A stretch of DNA of 64,000 nt, from the NCBI RefSeq assembly GCF_000196655.1, contig NC_014253.1, positions 2,178,318 to 2,242,317 on the forward strand, in the 5' to 3' direction. The notes beneath the pieces are model-generated. The model did no database searches. It was given only the letters and a program-made list of their open reading frames with translations, and had not been told where the DNA came from. Positions 54,368-62,678 of this stretch are shown here, piece after piece. Numbering within the stretch: position 1 is the stretch's first letter; each line of letters opens with the position of its first letter. Made by a program: the position numbers and the translations under genes. Source of the DNA: Methanohalobium evestigatum Z-7303 (lineage in GTDB: Archaea > Halobacteriota > Methanosarcinia > Methanosarcinales > Methanosarcinaceae).

Positions 54368-54619
54368 CTATCGACTGATTATCCCTGTAAGGGAATCACC
54401 GATTACCTTTCTCAGAATGTTCAATGCTCCATTGATATCGGCATTGATTAGTCTACCTGTTGACGACTGGAAGATACCCCGTTTAGGTCTCTTACCAAGA
54501 TACTTCTTATGTTTTCTGATTGGTTCTAATGCCAGTGCATCAACTTTACTGGTATAAGCCTCATCTACTTCATGATACTTAATACCATGATATTCACGAG
54601 AAATGGAGCAGGAAGCCAA
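54368..54619 (-). pseudogene. TnpB C-terminal fragment (remnant element)
   Basis: 83 codons: YHEVDEAYTSKVDALALEPIRKH, then YLGKRPKRGIFQSSTGRLINADINGALNILRKVIGD, the final RuvC motif and C-terminus of an IS1341-type TnpB. It is closer in type to the frameshifted TnpB at 40.9 kb (YLGKRxKRGxFxS) than to the intact TnpB next to it. The preceding roughly 300 codons are missing, with the break at the 16-bp palindrome 54618-54633. Confidence 0.75.
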
Positions 54620-54679
54620 CAGTTTAAACTGTTCTCTTTAAATCAATGATTTAAAGATATCTTTAAACTTCGTTTAAAG
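54618..54679. repeat. Twin-hairpin unit, copy 2, with adjacent palindrome
   Basis: AACAGTTT/AAACTGTT (54618-54633) is a perfect 16-base palindrome. It abuts the repeated hairpin CTTTAAATCA/TGATTTAAAG (54636-54656) and a second TTC-looped hairpin CTTTAAAC/GTTTAAAG (54661-54679). This matches the architecture of copy 1 while the second stem's sequence differs. Confidence 0.65.
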
Positions 54680-54757
54680 AGTGAGGAATGCGTCTAATTA
54701 TTAAATAAACCATTAATGAATCAACAACATCATCTCTGATTCAGAATTAGTTTATAT

Positions 54758-55867
54758 ATGCATGACATATTTGTAGATAGCATGTACCTGACGTTGAAAG
54801 TAAAACTGAATCCCGATAGAAAACAACGCAATAAACTATTGACAACCATGCAAACTTTCAATGAGGCCTGCAACTATGCTTCTGAGGCTGCATGGCACAA
54901 CAAGAAGTTTGGTAAAACCGGGATTCAGAAACTGACTTATTATGACATCAGGCAAAAATTCACTCTGTCTGCTCAATTGACTGTTAGAGCAATCGGTAAA
55001 GTAGCTGAAAGCTACAGCAACGACAGAAAAACCATGCACAAATTCGATAGAAGAGGAGCAGTGGTCTACGACCAGAGGGTACTGTCGTTCAAGGGAAACG
55101 ATATGGTTTCTATACTTACACTGGATGGTCGTGAGAAGATCAGTATTTCTTACAGTGATTTTCGACCTCTGGATAAAAACAGAATCCGAGGTCAAACAGA
55201 CCTGATTTACGAAGATAATAATTTTTACCTGATGCTTGTGATGGAAGTGGGTGAAAACGAGGTTGAATATAACGATGATGTCATGGGAGTAGACCTTGGT
55301 GTAGTCAATATAGCAACCACTTATGATAACGAAATTTACAAAGGCACAAAAGCTGATGAGATACGAAAGCGATACACCAGTCTGAAATCAAGGTTGCAGT
55401 CAGCTGGGACATGGTCCGCCAAGAAACATCTCAAGAAATTATCCAAAAAGGAACGCCGGTTCAAACGCGATCTGAACCACCGGGTTGCCAAACAGCTGGT
55501 CAGAAGCGCTAAAGACACTTCCCTAGCTATTGTACTGGAAAACCTCAACGGTTTTCGTCCGGAGGCTACGGTTACTAAAGCGCAGAAAGATAGGTTAGGT
55601 AAATGGGCGTTCTCTGAATTGACCGATTTCATATTATACAAAGCAAAACTGGAAGGAGTACCTGTTGTGGTTATCAATCCGATGTATACTTCGCAGCAAT
55701 GTTCTGAATGCGGGTACATCGATAAAAATAACCGCCAGAAACAGGCTAACCTCAAGTGTAAGAGATGCGGTCATAAAGAGAACGCTGATTACAATGCTTC
55801 GAAGAATATTGCGCACAGGGGAGCTGTCAGCCTTCCTAATGTCCTCCGCTTAGCTTCTATTAGTTAA
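54758..55867 (+). CDS. tnpB: IS200/IS605-family TnpB, intact RNA-guided nuclease
   Basis: 369 residues. RuvC motifs are complete: VMGVDLGVVNIATTY (Asp near 178-180), LAIVLENLNGFR (Glu) and ENADYNASKNIA (Asp). The zinc finger has CSECG and CKRCG. N-terminal OrfB-like wedge domain (MYLTLKVKLNPDRKQRNKLLTTMQTFNEACNYAS). ATG 54782 is the more family-like start; ATG 54758 is eight codons upstream. No tnpA accompanies it. TnpB is guided by an RNA from its own 3' end to cleave the donor site and so retain the element. The right-end hairpin is at 55885-55904. Confidence 0.92.
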   Translation: MHDIFVDSMYLTLKVKLNPDRKQRNKLLTTMQTFNEACNYASEAAWHNKKFGKTGIQKLTYYDIRQKFTLSAQLTVRAIGKVAESYSNDRKTMHKFDRRGAVVYDQRVLSFKGNDMVSILTLDGREKISISYSDFRPLDKNRIRGQTDLIYEDNNFYLMLVMEVGENEVEYNDDVMGVDLGVVNIATTYDNEIYKGTKADEIRKRYTSLKSRLQSAGTWSAKKHLKKLSKKERRFKRDLNHRVAKQLVRSAKDTSLAIVLENLNGFRPEATVTKAQKDRLGKWAFSELTDFILYKAKLEGVPVVVINPMYTSQQCSECGYIDKNNRQKQANLKCKRCGHKENADYNASKNIAHRGAVSLPNVLRLASIS

Positions 55868-55904
55868 GAGATGGAAGGACAAACTAACCGCTTTAGCGGT
55901 TAGT
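55800..55904 (+). ncRNA. Candidate right-end guide (omega) RNA scaffold of the intact TnpB
   Basis: In characterised TnpB systems the guide-RNA scaffold overlaps the tnpB 3' end and stops at the element right end, with flanking DNA as guide. By that model the scaffold here ends in the hairpin CTAACCGC-TTTA-GCGGTTAG (55885-55904), and the guide begins TAGCTGACTTGC or slightly further on. The 5' boundary is arbitrary. This is inference from position and structure. Confidence 0.35.
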
Positions 55905-55984
55905 AGCTGACTTGCATCAAAGCTATTTTGATTTAATATAGCTACCCACAATTTATTTAAGTATTATATTATACTGCTTCTTAT

Positions 55985-57922
55985 ATGTCCAAACCGCTAT
56001 ATCTTGGCAAATTACAGCTTTACTGGTGCAGGTCATGTAATCTACCTGTTCTCGGTGAAAATTGTAACTGTGGTTCAGATACCGATAATCTGGAAGTAAC
56101 ACCTCCAGGAGATGTCAGACCTGCTTTTAAGTACGATATTGACTTTATCAATTCAATTTCAATAAAACAGTTCAATACCCCCCTTATTTCTACTGGAAAA
56201 ATTGTTTTACTAAACAAAATACCATCTGAAGACCGCATGGAAGAAATCATTGTTGATGGAGAGATAATCGGTAGTATACGGTATGAGATAGAAGATTTGA
56301 AATGGAAATTGCTTTTAAGACTCAGCGGAGCCAGAAAACTTTTTCAGTACAACAAACAGGATAAATCCGATATAAAAAGTTGGGTTATTATCGATGACAG
56401 CGCGGTAAAACCAATCGCCAATGGTGCTAATGCACTCTCACCCGGGATTATAGATGCTGATTATGGTATTGTTAAAGAAGATGAAGTTGTTGTATTGACT
56501 CCTGAAAATAAAGTTGTTGCTACTGGTCGGGCAAAAATGACTGGTAATAAAATGGTTGAATCCTCCAGAGGAGAAGCCGTAAAAACACGGTGGAGAGATT
56601 TACCTATTTCTGATAATTCATCAACGTTATCTGATAGAACTATGCAGACATGGAGCGATGTACAGGATGTAAACAAGCACATCATGGATGATTATATAGA
56701 ACGCGCTCACAGTTTTATCAAAAACGTTTCAGCATCATATAACCTGCCTGTAAGTGTCTCATATTCAGGAGGTAAGGATAGCCTCGCCGTTCTTCAGCTT
56801 GTAAGTGAATGTCTGAACGATTTTACTATAATATTTGCTGATACAGGACTTGAGTTCCCGGAAACTGTAGAAAATACGTATATGGCCGCTGATAAATACA
56901 ATCAGGATTTGAAAACAGAAAGTGCTGGAAACGCTTTCTGGGAATCGGTTGATAATTTTGGACCTCCAAGTATTGAAGTTCGATGGTGCTGTAAAGTCTG
57001 TAAACTGGGTCCTATTACAAGATTGATAGAGAACAATTTTGAAAATGGATGCCTGACATTTATAGGACAGCGTAAATACGAATCCAGTAGTCGCGCAAGA
57101 AGTAAAAACGTCTGGAAAAACCCGTGGGTTAATAACCAAATTGCCGCATCTCCTATACAGAACTGGACAGCTTTGCATGTATGGCTGTATCTTTTTAAAA
57201 CCAATGCCCCTTATAACCCATTGTATGAAAAAGGATTTGACAGAATAGGATGCTGGCTATGCCCGTCTGCTTCACTTGCAGATTTTAAACGTCTGAAAAA
57301 TACACATCCTGAAATGGAAAAACAGCTAAAAGATTATCTTCTTGATTATGCAAATCGTATGGGATTATCCAAAGATTGGGTGAAATACGGTCTGTGGAGA
57401 TGGAAGAAACTACCACCAAATATTGCAAAAATGGCGGAAAGGAAAAGCATAGATACAGTTCCAAAATCCAATATGGAAAATCAGAACAAACTGACTTTTT
57501 CCATGACATCAGGTTATAGTCCCTGTAAATCAGGCGGGATAGTTGCAGAAGGGAGTTTTGAAACTACCATAGATATGGAACTTATTAAGGATACAGGATT
57601 ACTACTTCCAGTTGGTAGTGTTTCTTATATAGATGGTGCGGCTTCAATTTTCAGCAATAAGGACAGTGTCCATGTTTTTGCATCTGGAAATATAACATCA
57701 AGAGGTGGTACACAGAAAAAAACCAAGAAACTGATGAAAAAAGCCGAATTTTCAGTCAGGAGAGCTTTAAAATGTAGTGGTTGTGGTGTATGTGTAGCAC
57801 ACTGTCCAAATAATGCGATACAAATTAAAAGTGGTACTGCTGTTGTTGGAGATGACTGTACACATTGCAGTGAGTGCATAAGGGTCTGTCCTGTGGTAAA
57901 ATACAAAGATCTAACTGTATAA
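55985..57922 (+). CDS. PAPS-reductase-family protein fused to zinc ribbon and 2[4Fe-4S] ferredoxin
   Basis: 645 residues. N-terminal zinc ribbon (CRSCNLPVLGENCNC, residues 15-29), then a PUA-like region (ALSPGIIDADYGIVKEDEVVVLT), then the adenine-nucleotide alpha-hydrolase domain with PP-loop SVSYSGGKDSLAVLQL near 255-270, FADTGLEFPETVENTY, WCCKVCKLGP and GCWLCPSASLADF. The C-terminus is a ferredoxin (CSGCGVCVAHCPNNAI, CTHCSECIRVCP). This three-part architecture is conserved in methanogens; it may be an assimilatory sulfur or tRNA-thiolation related enzyme, but the reaction is not established. The stand-alone leader is short. Confidence 0.88.
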   Translation: MSKPLYLGKLQLYWCRSCNLPVLGENCNCGSDTDNLEVTPPGDVRPAFKYDIDFINSISIKQFNTPLISTGKIVLLNKIPSEDRMEEIIVDGEIIGSIRYEIEDLKWKLLLRLSGARKLFQYNKQDKSDIKSWVIIDDSAVKPIANGANALSPGIIDADYGIVKEDEVVVLTPENKVVATGRAKMTGNKMVESSRGEAVKTRWRDLPISDNSSTLSDRTMQTWSDVQDVNKHIMDDYIERAHSFIKNVSASYNLPVSVSYSGGKDSLAVLQLVSECLNDFTIIFADTGLEFPETVENTYMAADKYNQDLKTESAGNAFWESVDNFGPPSIEVRWCCKVCKLGPITRLIENNFENGCLTFIGQRKYESSSRARSKNVWKNPWVNNQIAASPIQNWTALHVWLYLFKTNAPYNPLYEKGFDRIGCWLCPSASLADFKRLKNTHPEMEKQLKDYLLDYANRMGLSKDWVKYGLWRWKKLPPNIAKMAERKSIDTVPKSNMENQNKLTFSMTSGYSPCKSGGIVAEGSFETTIDMELIKDTGLLLPVGSVSYIDGAASIFSNKDSVHVFASGNITSRGGTQKKTKKLMKKAEFSVRRALKCSGCGVCVAHCPNNAIQIKSGTAVVGDDCTHCSECIRVCPVVKYKDLTV

Positions 57923-57982
57923 ATCAAACTATTTTACCCAAAAATATATTTATGATTATAATTATAAATTTATATTGATTAA

Positions 57983-58417
57983 ATGTCAGAAAATAAAAAC
58001 CTTGATGAGCTTCAAAAAAAGGTTAAATCCTGTATCCAGTCAAAAGAACCTGTGACCTGTATAAACCAAACTATACGATTTGCAAATGAAAATGATATAG
58101 ATGGTATAGATTTACTGGAATTATCCATACAGGAAAGGGTGAATAATAATTATGATATTGCCTATGTGTACACTCTCGCATCAGTCCAGTTTCTGGATAA
58201 CGGTGAAAAAGCACAAGCATACCACAACGCGGCTCTTATAGAAACTTCTACAGGGGATGAAAATAAAGCTGAAGACCATTACAGGATAGCTCTTGAATTG
58301 AGCCCCGAATATATAAGAGCCCATTATAATTATGCAGGTTTACTGGACAAACTGGGTAGAACCGATGAAGCTGAAAAACATTATAAAAAAGCAAAATCAT
58401 TGGAAGCAAACATATAA
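57983..58417 (+). CDS. TPR-repeat protein
   Basis: 144 residues. At least two C-terminal tetratricopeptide repeats: AQAYHNAALIETSTGDENKAEDHYRIALELSPEYI and RAHYNYAGLLDKLGRTDEAEKHYKKAKSLEANI. The N-terminal half is helical and less canonical. A scaffold for protein interactions; the partner is unknown. It lies 60 bases after the PAPS-reductase-like gene. Confidence 0.85.
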   Translation: MSENKNLDELQKKVKSCIQSKEPVTCINQTIRFANENDIDGIDLLELSIQERVNNNYDIAYVYTLASVQFLDNGEKAQAYHNAALIETSTGDENKAEDHYRIALELSPEYIRAHYNYAGLLDKLGRTDEAEKHYKKAKSLEANI

Positions 58418-58534
58418 GGTTATCTGCTGATTTTAATCAATTATTATTTTAAAACGGTCTATTTAAAACGGTCTAATTAAATTTTTAACCAGAAACTTTA
58501 TACCATATACCTACTTTTGTATTACGGTGATTTT

Positions 58535-60151
58535 TTGGTAAAGAGAGCACTGCTCAGCGTTTCAGATAAGGAAGGTATTGTTGAATTTGCGCATGAGCTT
58601 TCAAAATTTGGTGTAGAAATAATTTCCACTGGCGGAACAGGAAGAATACTTCAGGAAAACGGAATAGAGGTTACTGACGTTTCAGAGATTACCAATTTCC
58701 CTGAAATGATGGAAGGGAGAATAAAAACACTGCATCCCATGATTCATGGTGGAGTGTTATGTCTTCGTGAAAACTCCAATCATATAGAAGAAGCCAAAAT
58801 GGCAAATATCAAACTTATTGACATGGTAGTTGTCAACCTCTATCCATTTGAAGTAACGGTTTCAAAAGATGGAGTAAACCTTGATGAAGCTATCGAGTAC
58901 ATCGATATCGGTGGACCTACTCTATTGCGTTCAGCTGCAAAAAACTACCAGTCAGTTGCAGTTATCAGTGACCCAAATGATTACGGCACTGTACTAAAAG
59001 AAATGCGTTCAAGCGGTATTGTATCAGATAAAACTAAAAAACATCTTGCAGTCAAAGCATTCAGACACACAGCAAATTATGACAGTGCAATTGACACATA
59101 CCTCAGCAAAGAACTACTTGACGAAGAGGTTATCAGATTAAACTTTACACAGGGACGACAACTCCGATATGGAGAAAACTGGCATCAAAATGCTACATTT
59201 TATAAAGAACCAGATGTAACAGGTCCATCACTTGCAAACACCAAACAACTGCACGGTAAAGCTCTTTCATATAACAATTATGTAGATGCAGATAACGCAT
59301 TACAGACTGTTAAACAACTTGGAAATGAAAAACCAAGTGTGGCTATTGTTAAACATAACAACCCTTGTGGACTGGCTACAGGTGATTCACTCAATGATGC
59401 TCTTAGAGCCGCTTGGGACGGAGACCCCATATCAGCATTCGGAAGTATTATCTGTACAAACACGACATTTGATCTTGAAACCGCTCAATTCCTTAAAGGC
59501 AAATTCGTTGAACTTGTATTGGCACCAGATTATGAACCAGAAGCTCTCGAATTCCTGAAAAACAAAAGTGATAATATACGAATCCTTGAACTTCCAGAAT
59601 TAAATGATAAATCCAATATAGACTACACCTACAAATATATCACTGGCGGCCTACTGAAACAATCAAAGGATGTCGGTACTCACAAAAAGTGGGAATGTGT
59701 TACTGAAACGCCGTTCCCTGAAAACAAAAAACCTCTCGGTGAATTCTGTATAAACGCCTGTAAAAGCACAAAATCCAATGCTGTAACTCTTGCCTATGAA
59801 TACAAAGAGGGCTGTTATATGATGCTTGCAATGGGAGCTGGACAGCCAAACCGTGTTGATTCCATCCGCAAACTTGCCGCCACAAAAGCACGTGAAAATT
59901 TACAGGTAATATATGAACGTGAAAATCCAGATATGGATTTTGAAAAATATTGTGAACAAGTTATGTCTAATTGTGTCATGGCATCAGATGCGTTTTTCCC
60001 GTTTGATGATAGTGTCATCCATGCTAATGAATACAATATAAAATATATACTGTCACCTGGTGGTTCCATAAGGGATAATGAAGTTATTGATACAGCAAAT
60101 AGACTTGGTATTTCACTGGTGTTTACCGAAATGAGACACTTTTTACATTAA
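58535..60151 (+). CDS. purH: AICAR transformylase/IMP cyclohydrolase, UUG start
   Basis: 538 residues. The N-terminal cyclohydrolase domain (ALLSVSDKEGIVEFA, ISTGGTGRILQENGIEV, MEGRIKTLHPMIHGG) is followed by the formyltransferase domain (LRYGENWHQNATFY, VKHNNPCGLATG, YVDADNALQTVKQL, MASDAFFPFDD). These are the last two steps of IMP synthesis. The TTG at 58535 is chosen because GGTGAT precedes it and the product then begins MVKRALLSVSDK; the in-frame TTG at 58517 overlaps no SD. Many methanogens use PurP/PurO instead, so a bifunctional PurH suggests the bacterial-type route. Confidence 0.94.
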   Translation: MVKRALLSVSDKEGIVEFAHELSKFGVEIISTGGTGRILQENGIEVTDVSEITNFPEMMEGRIKTLHPMIHGGVLCLRENSNHIEEAKMANIKLIDMVVVNLYPFEVTVSKDGVNLDEAIEYIDIGGPTLLRSAAKNYQSVAVISDPNDYGTVLKEMRSSGIVSDKTKKHLAVKAFRHTANYDSAIDTYLSKELLDEEVIRLNFTQGRQLRYGENWHQNATFYKEPDVTGPSLANTKQLHGKALSYNNYVDADNALQTVKQLGNEKPSVAIVKHNNPCGLATGDSLNDALRAAWDGDPISAFGSIICTNTTFDLETAQFLKGKFVELVLAPDYEPEALEFLKNKSDNIRILELPELNDKSNIDYTYKYITGGLLKQSKDVGTHKKWECVTETPFPENKKPLGEFCINACKSTKSNAVTLAYEYKEGCYMMLAMGAGQPNRVDSIRKLAATKARENLQVIYERENPDMDFEKYCEQVMSNCVMASDAFFPFDDSVIHANEYNIKYILSPGGSIRDNEVIDTANRLGISLVFTEMRHFLH

Positions 60152-60244
60152 ATTTTATATTTTAGATGTTTAATCTTTATATATAACCTTATATATAAAA
60201 TATTTCAAATAAGATTACAAAAACAAAACCATCAGGTTGGTAAC

Positions 60245-61030
60245 TTGAAATCAAGCGGATTACTAAGCATATTAACCTTTTCAGAAAAACGAAAAGAACT
60301 ACTATTTTTATTATTAGAGGAACCCAAATCCTTGTCAGAAATTAAAAACTATTTTGGTGTCTCCTCTCCAGAAATATCTCCACGAATTAAAGAAATGGAA
60401 GAAGCAAATTTAATATGTAAAAGCGATAAGAGGTATCATATTACATCTATAGGGAAAATTGCAGCAAAATACCTGCAACCATTGCTGGATTACCTAAATG
60501 TTATAGAAAAACATGAAGATTTCTGGAAGGAACACACATTACAGGATATTCCTGAAGAACTCTTGGAAAGGTTAAGCGACTTGAATAATTGTGAACTTCT
60601 TGAAGACAGTACTGAACATATCTATGAATCACACAAAGAATTCACAGATAACATCTCTAAATCCACTGTTGTAAAAGGACTTTCATCCATATTTATTCCT
60701 ACATATCCGCCTTTTTTTGAAAAACTTGCAATAAACAATGTTCCCACCTCACTTATACTGACTGAACCGGTATTTGAAAAAGTTAAAAATGAACATACAG
60801 AGCAGATACAGACATACTTGGATGCAGAAAGCACCAGTTTATATGTACTGGATGATGCCAAACTTGCTTTTGTAGTCACCGATTATTTCTTTTCCCTTTC
60901 CCTGTACTTTGAAAATGGTAGATTTGACCCTCATAAAGATTTACTCGGTTTTGATGATTCCGCTCTGAATTGGGGAGATGACCTTTTCAATTACTATAAA
61001 AATAAATCTAGGGAAATAAAATCCCTATGA
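60245..61030 (+). CDS. Winged-helix regulator of the FilR1/DUF1724 methanogen family
   Basis: 261 residues. N-terminal wHTH (LTFSEKRKELLFLLLEEPKSLSEIKNYFGVSSPEISPRIKEMEEANLI). The rest matches the methanogenesis regulatory FilR1 middle domain: LERLSDLNNCELLEDSTEHIYESHKEF, YPPFFEKLAINNVPTSLILTEPVFEKV, LYVLDDAKLAFVVTDYFFSLSLYFENGRFDP. The family is greatly expanded in Methanosarcinales. Its 3' end overlaps the convergent UbiA gene by 23 bases. Confidence 0.9.
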   Translation: MKSSGLLSILTFSEKRKELLFLLLEEPKSLSEIKNYFGVSSPEISPRIKEMEEANLICKSDKRYHITSIGKIAAKYLQPLLDYLNVIEKHEDFWKEHTLQDIPEELLERLSDLNNCELLEDSTEHIYESHKEFTDNISKSTVVKGLSSIFIPTYPPFFEKLAINNVPTSLILTEPVFEKVKNEHTEQIQTYLDAESTSLYVLDDAKLAFVVTDYFFSLSLYFENGRFDPHKDLLGFDDSALNWGDDLFNYYKNKSREIKSL

Positions 61031-61961
61031 AAGCTTGAAGGCTAACTATAGTTGTAGATTCACCATCTATCATGAATAACCGTTTGAACCGCTTCCGTTT
61101 TGGCTCATTTTCTGCTGGAGTTGAAAATTCCCTGATGTATAAAATACCTATTATGAAACTGTAAATCAAAATCACCGGTTCAAAAGCTATATAACCAAAC
61201 ATCACAGCAACAAAAAGACCCATATGAGACATAAGTTGTAGAACCAACAAAAGATTTTTGGCTTTTTTCTCCCCGAGTGCTAAAGGAAGAGTCTTGATTC
61301 CAGCCATTGCATCTCCTTTTGCATCTTTGAAATCAAACATGGTTGAATTTATAAACAATTTACTGCTAAAGTAAATAAATATGAAAAAAAGCGGTATTAA
61401 ACTGTTAATAGATATTCCAGCTATACCCGTTATAAAAACGCCCCATGTTAATCCTACTACCAAATTTTTAACACCAAGACCTCCTTTTAATTTTAAACTG
61501 TATCCCCCAACTTTTAGACCCTTGCTGTAAAGATAACCTGTTATAAACGGCAAGAAGGGTATCAAATACAAACCTTTCATAATAAGTATACTTGTTCCCA
61601 CAATAAAAGCCGCCAGAGATACAAGAAAAGCTACTTTTTTGTACGATCCACCAAGTTCAGACCTGTTTACTGCATCCTCATCAGAATCCAGTGTTCGATC
61701 AAGAGTGTAAACTGTATATATAATTAAACCACCCGCAAAACAAGTTAAAAGGCTTATATGTGCATTTAACAGAAGAAGAGCCAGATATATTCTCAAAGCT
61801 CCTGAAAAAGAAACAAGTGTAGAACTGTTTAACAGATGTAAAGTTGCTAATAACCTTTTGTTATCGAATAAATAATTTTTTTCAAACCAGTTAGATGATA
61901 TAAATTTTCGTTTTATATTTCTTTCAAAACTACCCCAGTATATTTTTTTAAAGCCATTCAT
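61008..61961 (-). CDS. UbiA-family prenyltransferase, TAG-terminated
   Basis: 317 residues, eight or nine TM helices. The first Asp-rich motif is YTLDRTLDSDEDAVNR (DRxxDxxxD type) and the second SKLFINSTMFDFKDAKGDAMAG (DxKDxxGD). The family makes archaeal lipids, quinones or related prenyl products; in Methanosarcinales candidates include methanophenazine synthesis and geranylgeranyl transfer, but this is not resolvable. Its stop is the only TAG terminator I found in this window; readthrough would add just six residues before a TGA. Confidence 0.86.
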   Translation of the reverse strand: MNGFKKIYWGSFERNIKRKFISSNWFEKNYLFDNKRLLATLHLLNSSTLVSFSGALRIYLALLLLNAHISLLTCFAGGLIIYTVYTLDRTLDSDEDAVNRSELGGSYKKVAFLVSLAAFIVGTSILIMKGLYLIPFLPFITGYLYSKGLKVGGYSLKLKGGLGVKNLVVGLTWGVFITGIAGISINSLIPLFFIFIYFSSKLFINSTMFDFKDAKGDAMAGIKTLPLALGEKKAKNLLLVLQLMSHMGLFVAVMFGYIAFEPVILIYSFIIGILYIREFSTPAENEPKRKRFKRLFMIDGESTTIVSLQAFIGILFP

Positions 61962-62015
61962 ACCCTACTAATATTGAACAAGCAACTAATTTTAGTAACC
62001 TGATATAATATTAGT

Positions 62016-62039
62016 TTAATGATATAATTATATCATTAA
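62016..62039. promoter_or_regulatory. 24-bp perfect palindrome in the ubiA/unknown-gene divergent promoter
   Basis: Positions 62016-62027 are perfectly inverted in 62028-62039 (half-site TTAATGATATAA). It lies 55 bases ahead of the UbiA start, in a very AT-rich divergent intergenic stretch with several TATA-like sequences (62040-62110). A dimeric regulator site is plausible; AT-richness makes chance palindromes more likely than usual. Confidence 0.45.
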
Positions 62040-62171
62040 TATAATTTTATTGTAAATTACTAATATATAATTAAAATTCTATATTAACTTATATAATCTA
62101 CCATATATAAGGTAACAGTATTTAGTTGAATAAACTAAAGCTAAAATAATAAAAATCCTGGAGGCCAAACC

Positions 62172-62678
62172 ATCCTTAATAATAAAAATGACGAAGAATA
62201 CTATTTTATCAAAAAGTGGGAAGAAACCACTATGGGTAAAATGGTATGGAAATTTAACGTTTTAAGAACCAATGCTAAGGGTGGTGTTGAAAAAGACATT
62301 ACATTTGGTAACAATTCCTATTACTGGATAGATCATACAGGTCTACATTTTCATTTTGGGTCGTTAAATGAAATTTTAACAGATGAAACTGTAGATGCTA
62401 CCATCTGGTTTATAGCAAACGTTATCGATTTTACATGTCCACTTGCTACAAAACAATCTTCAACTTTTGCTGATAAATTAATACAAACTATAAAAACTGA
62501 AAATATTCCCTATTCAAATGAAGATGATAGCATCAACATATTCATTAGTTGGAAATCTCTGGCGATGATAACCGAACACAGACACATACCAGAACTGGAT
62601 AATATAACAGTACATATAAACGGATACTGTTATAATATTACAATGCAAAATAGATTAATTAAGATTAACCAATTTTAA
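62172..62678 (+). CDS. Unknown protein, possible AUC start
   Basis: 168 residues if started at ATC 62172, or 148 from ATG 62232. The extension reads [19 protein letters not shown] and looks coding. GGAGG (62160-62164) is 7 bases ahead of the ATC, whereas ATG 62232 has no SD. The body ([25 protein letters not shown] ... [31 protein letters not shown]) belongs to no family I recognise. It overlaps the 3' end of mfnA by 14 bases in convergent orientation. Confidence 0.7.
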   Translation: MLNNKNDEEYYFIKKWEETTMGKMVWKFNVLRTNAKGGVEKDITFGNNSYYWIDHTGLHFHFGSLNEILTDETVDATIWFIANVIDFTCPLATKQSSTFADKLIQTIKTENIPYSNEDDSINIFISWKSLAMITEHRHIPELDNITVHINGYCYNITMQNRLIKINQF

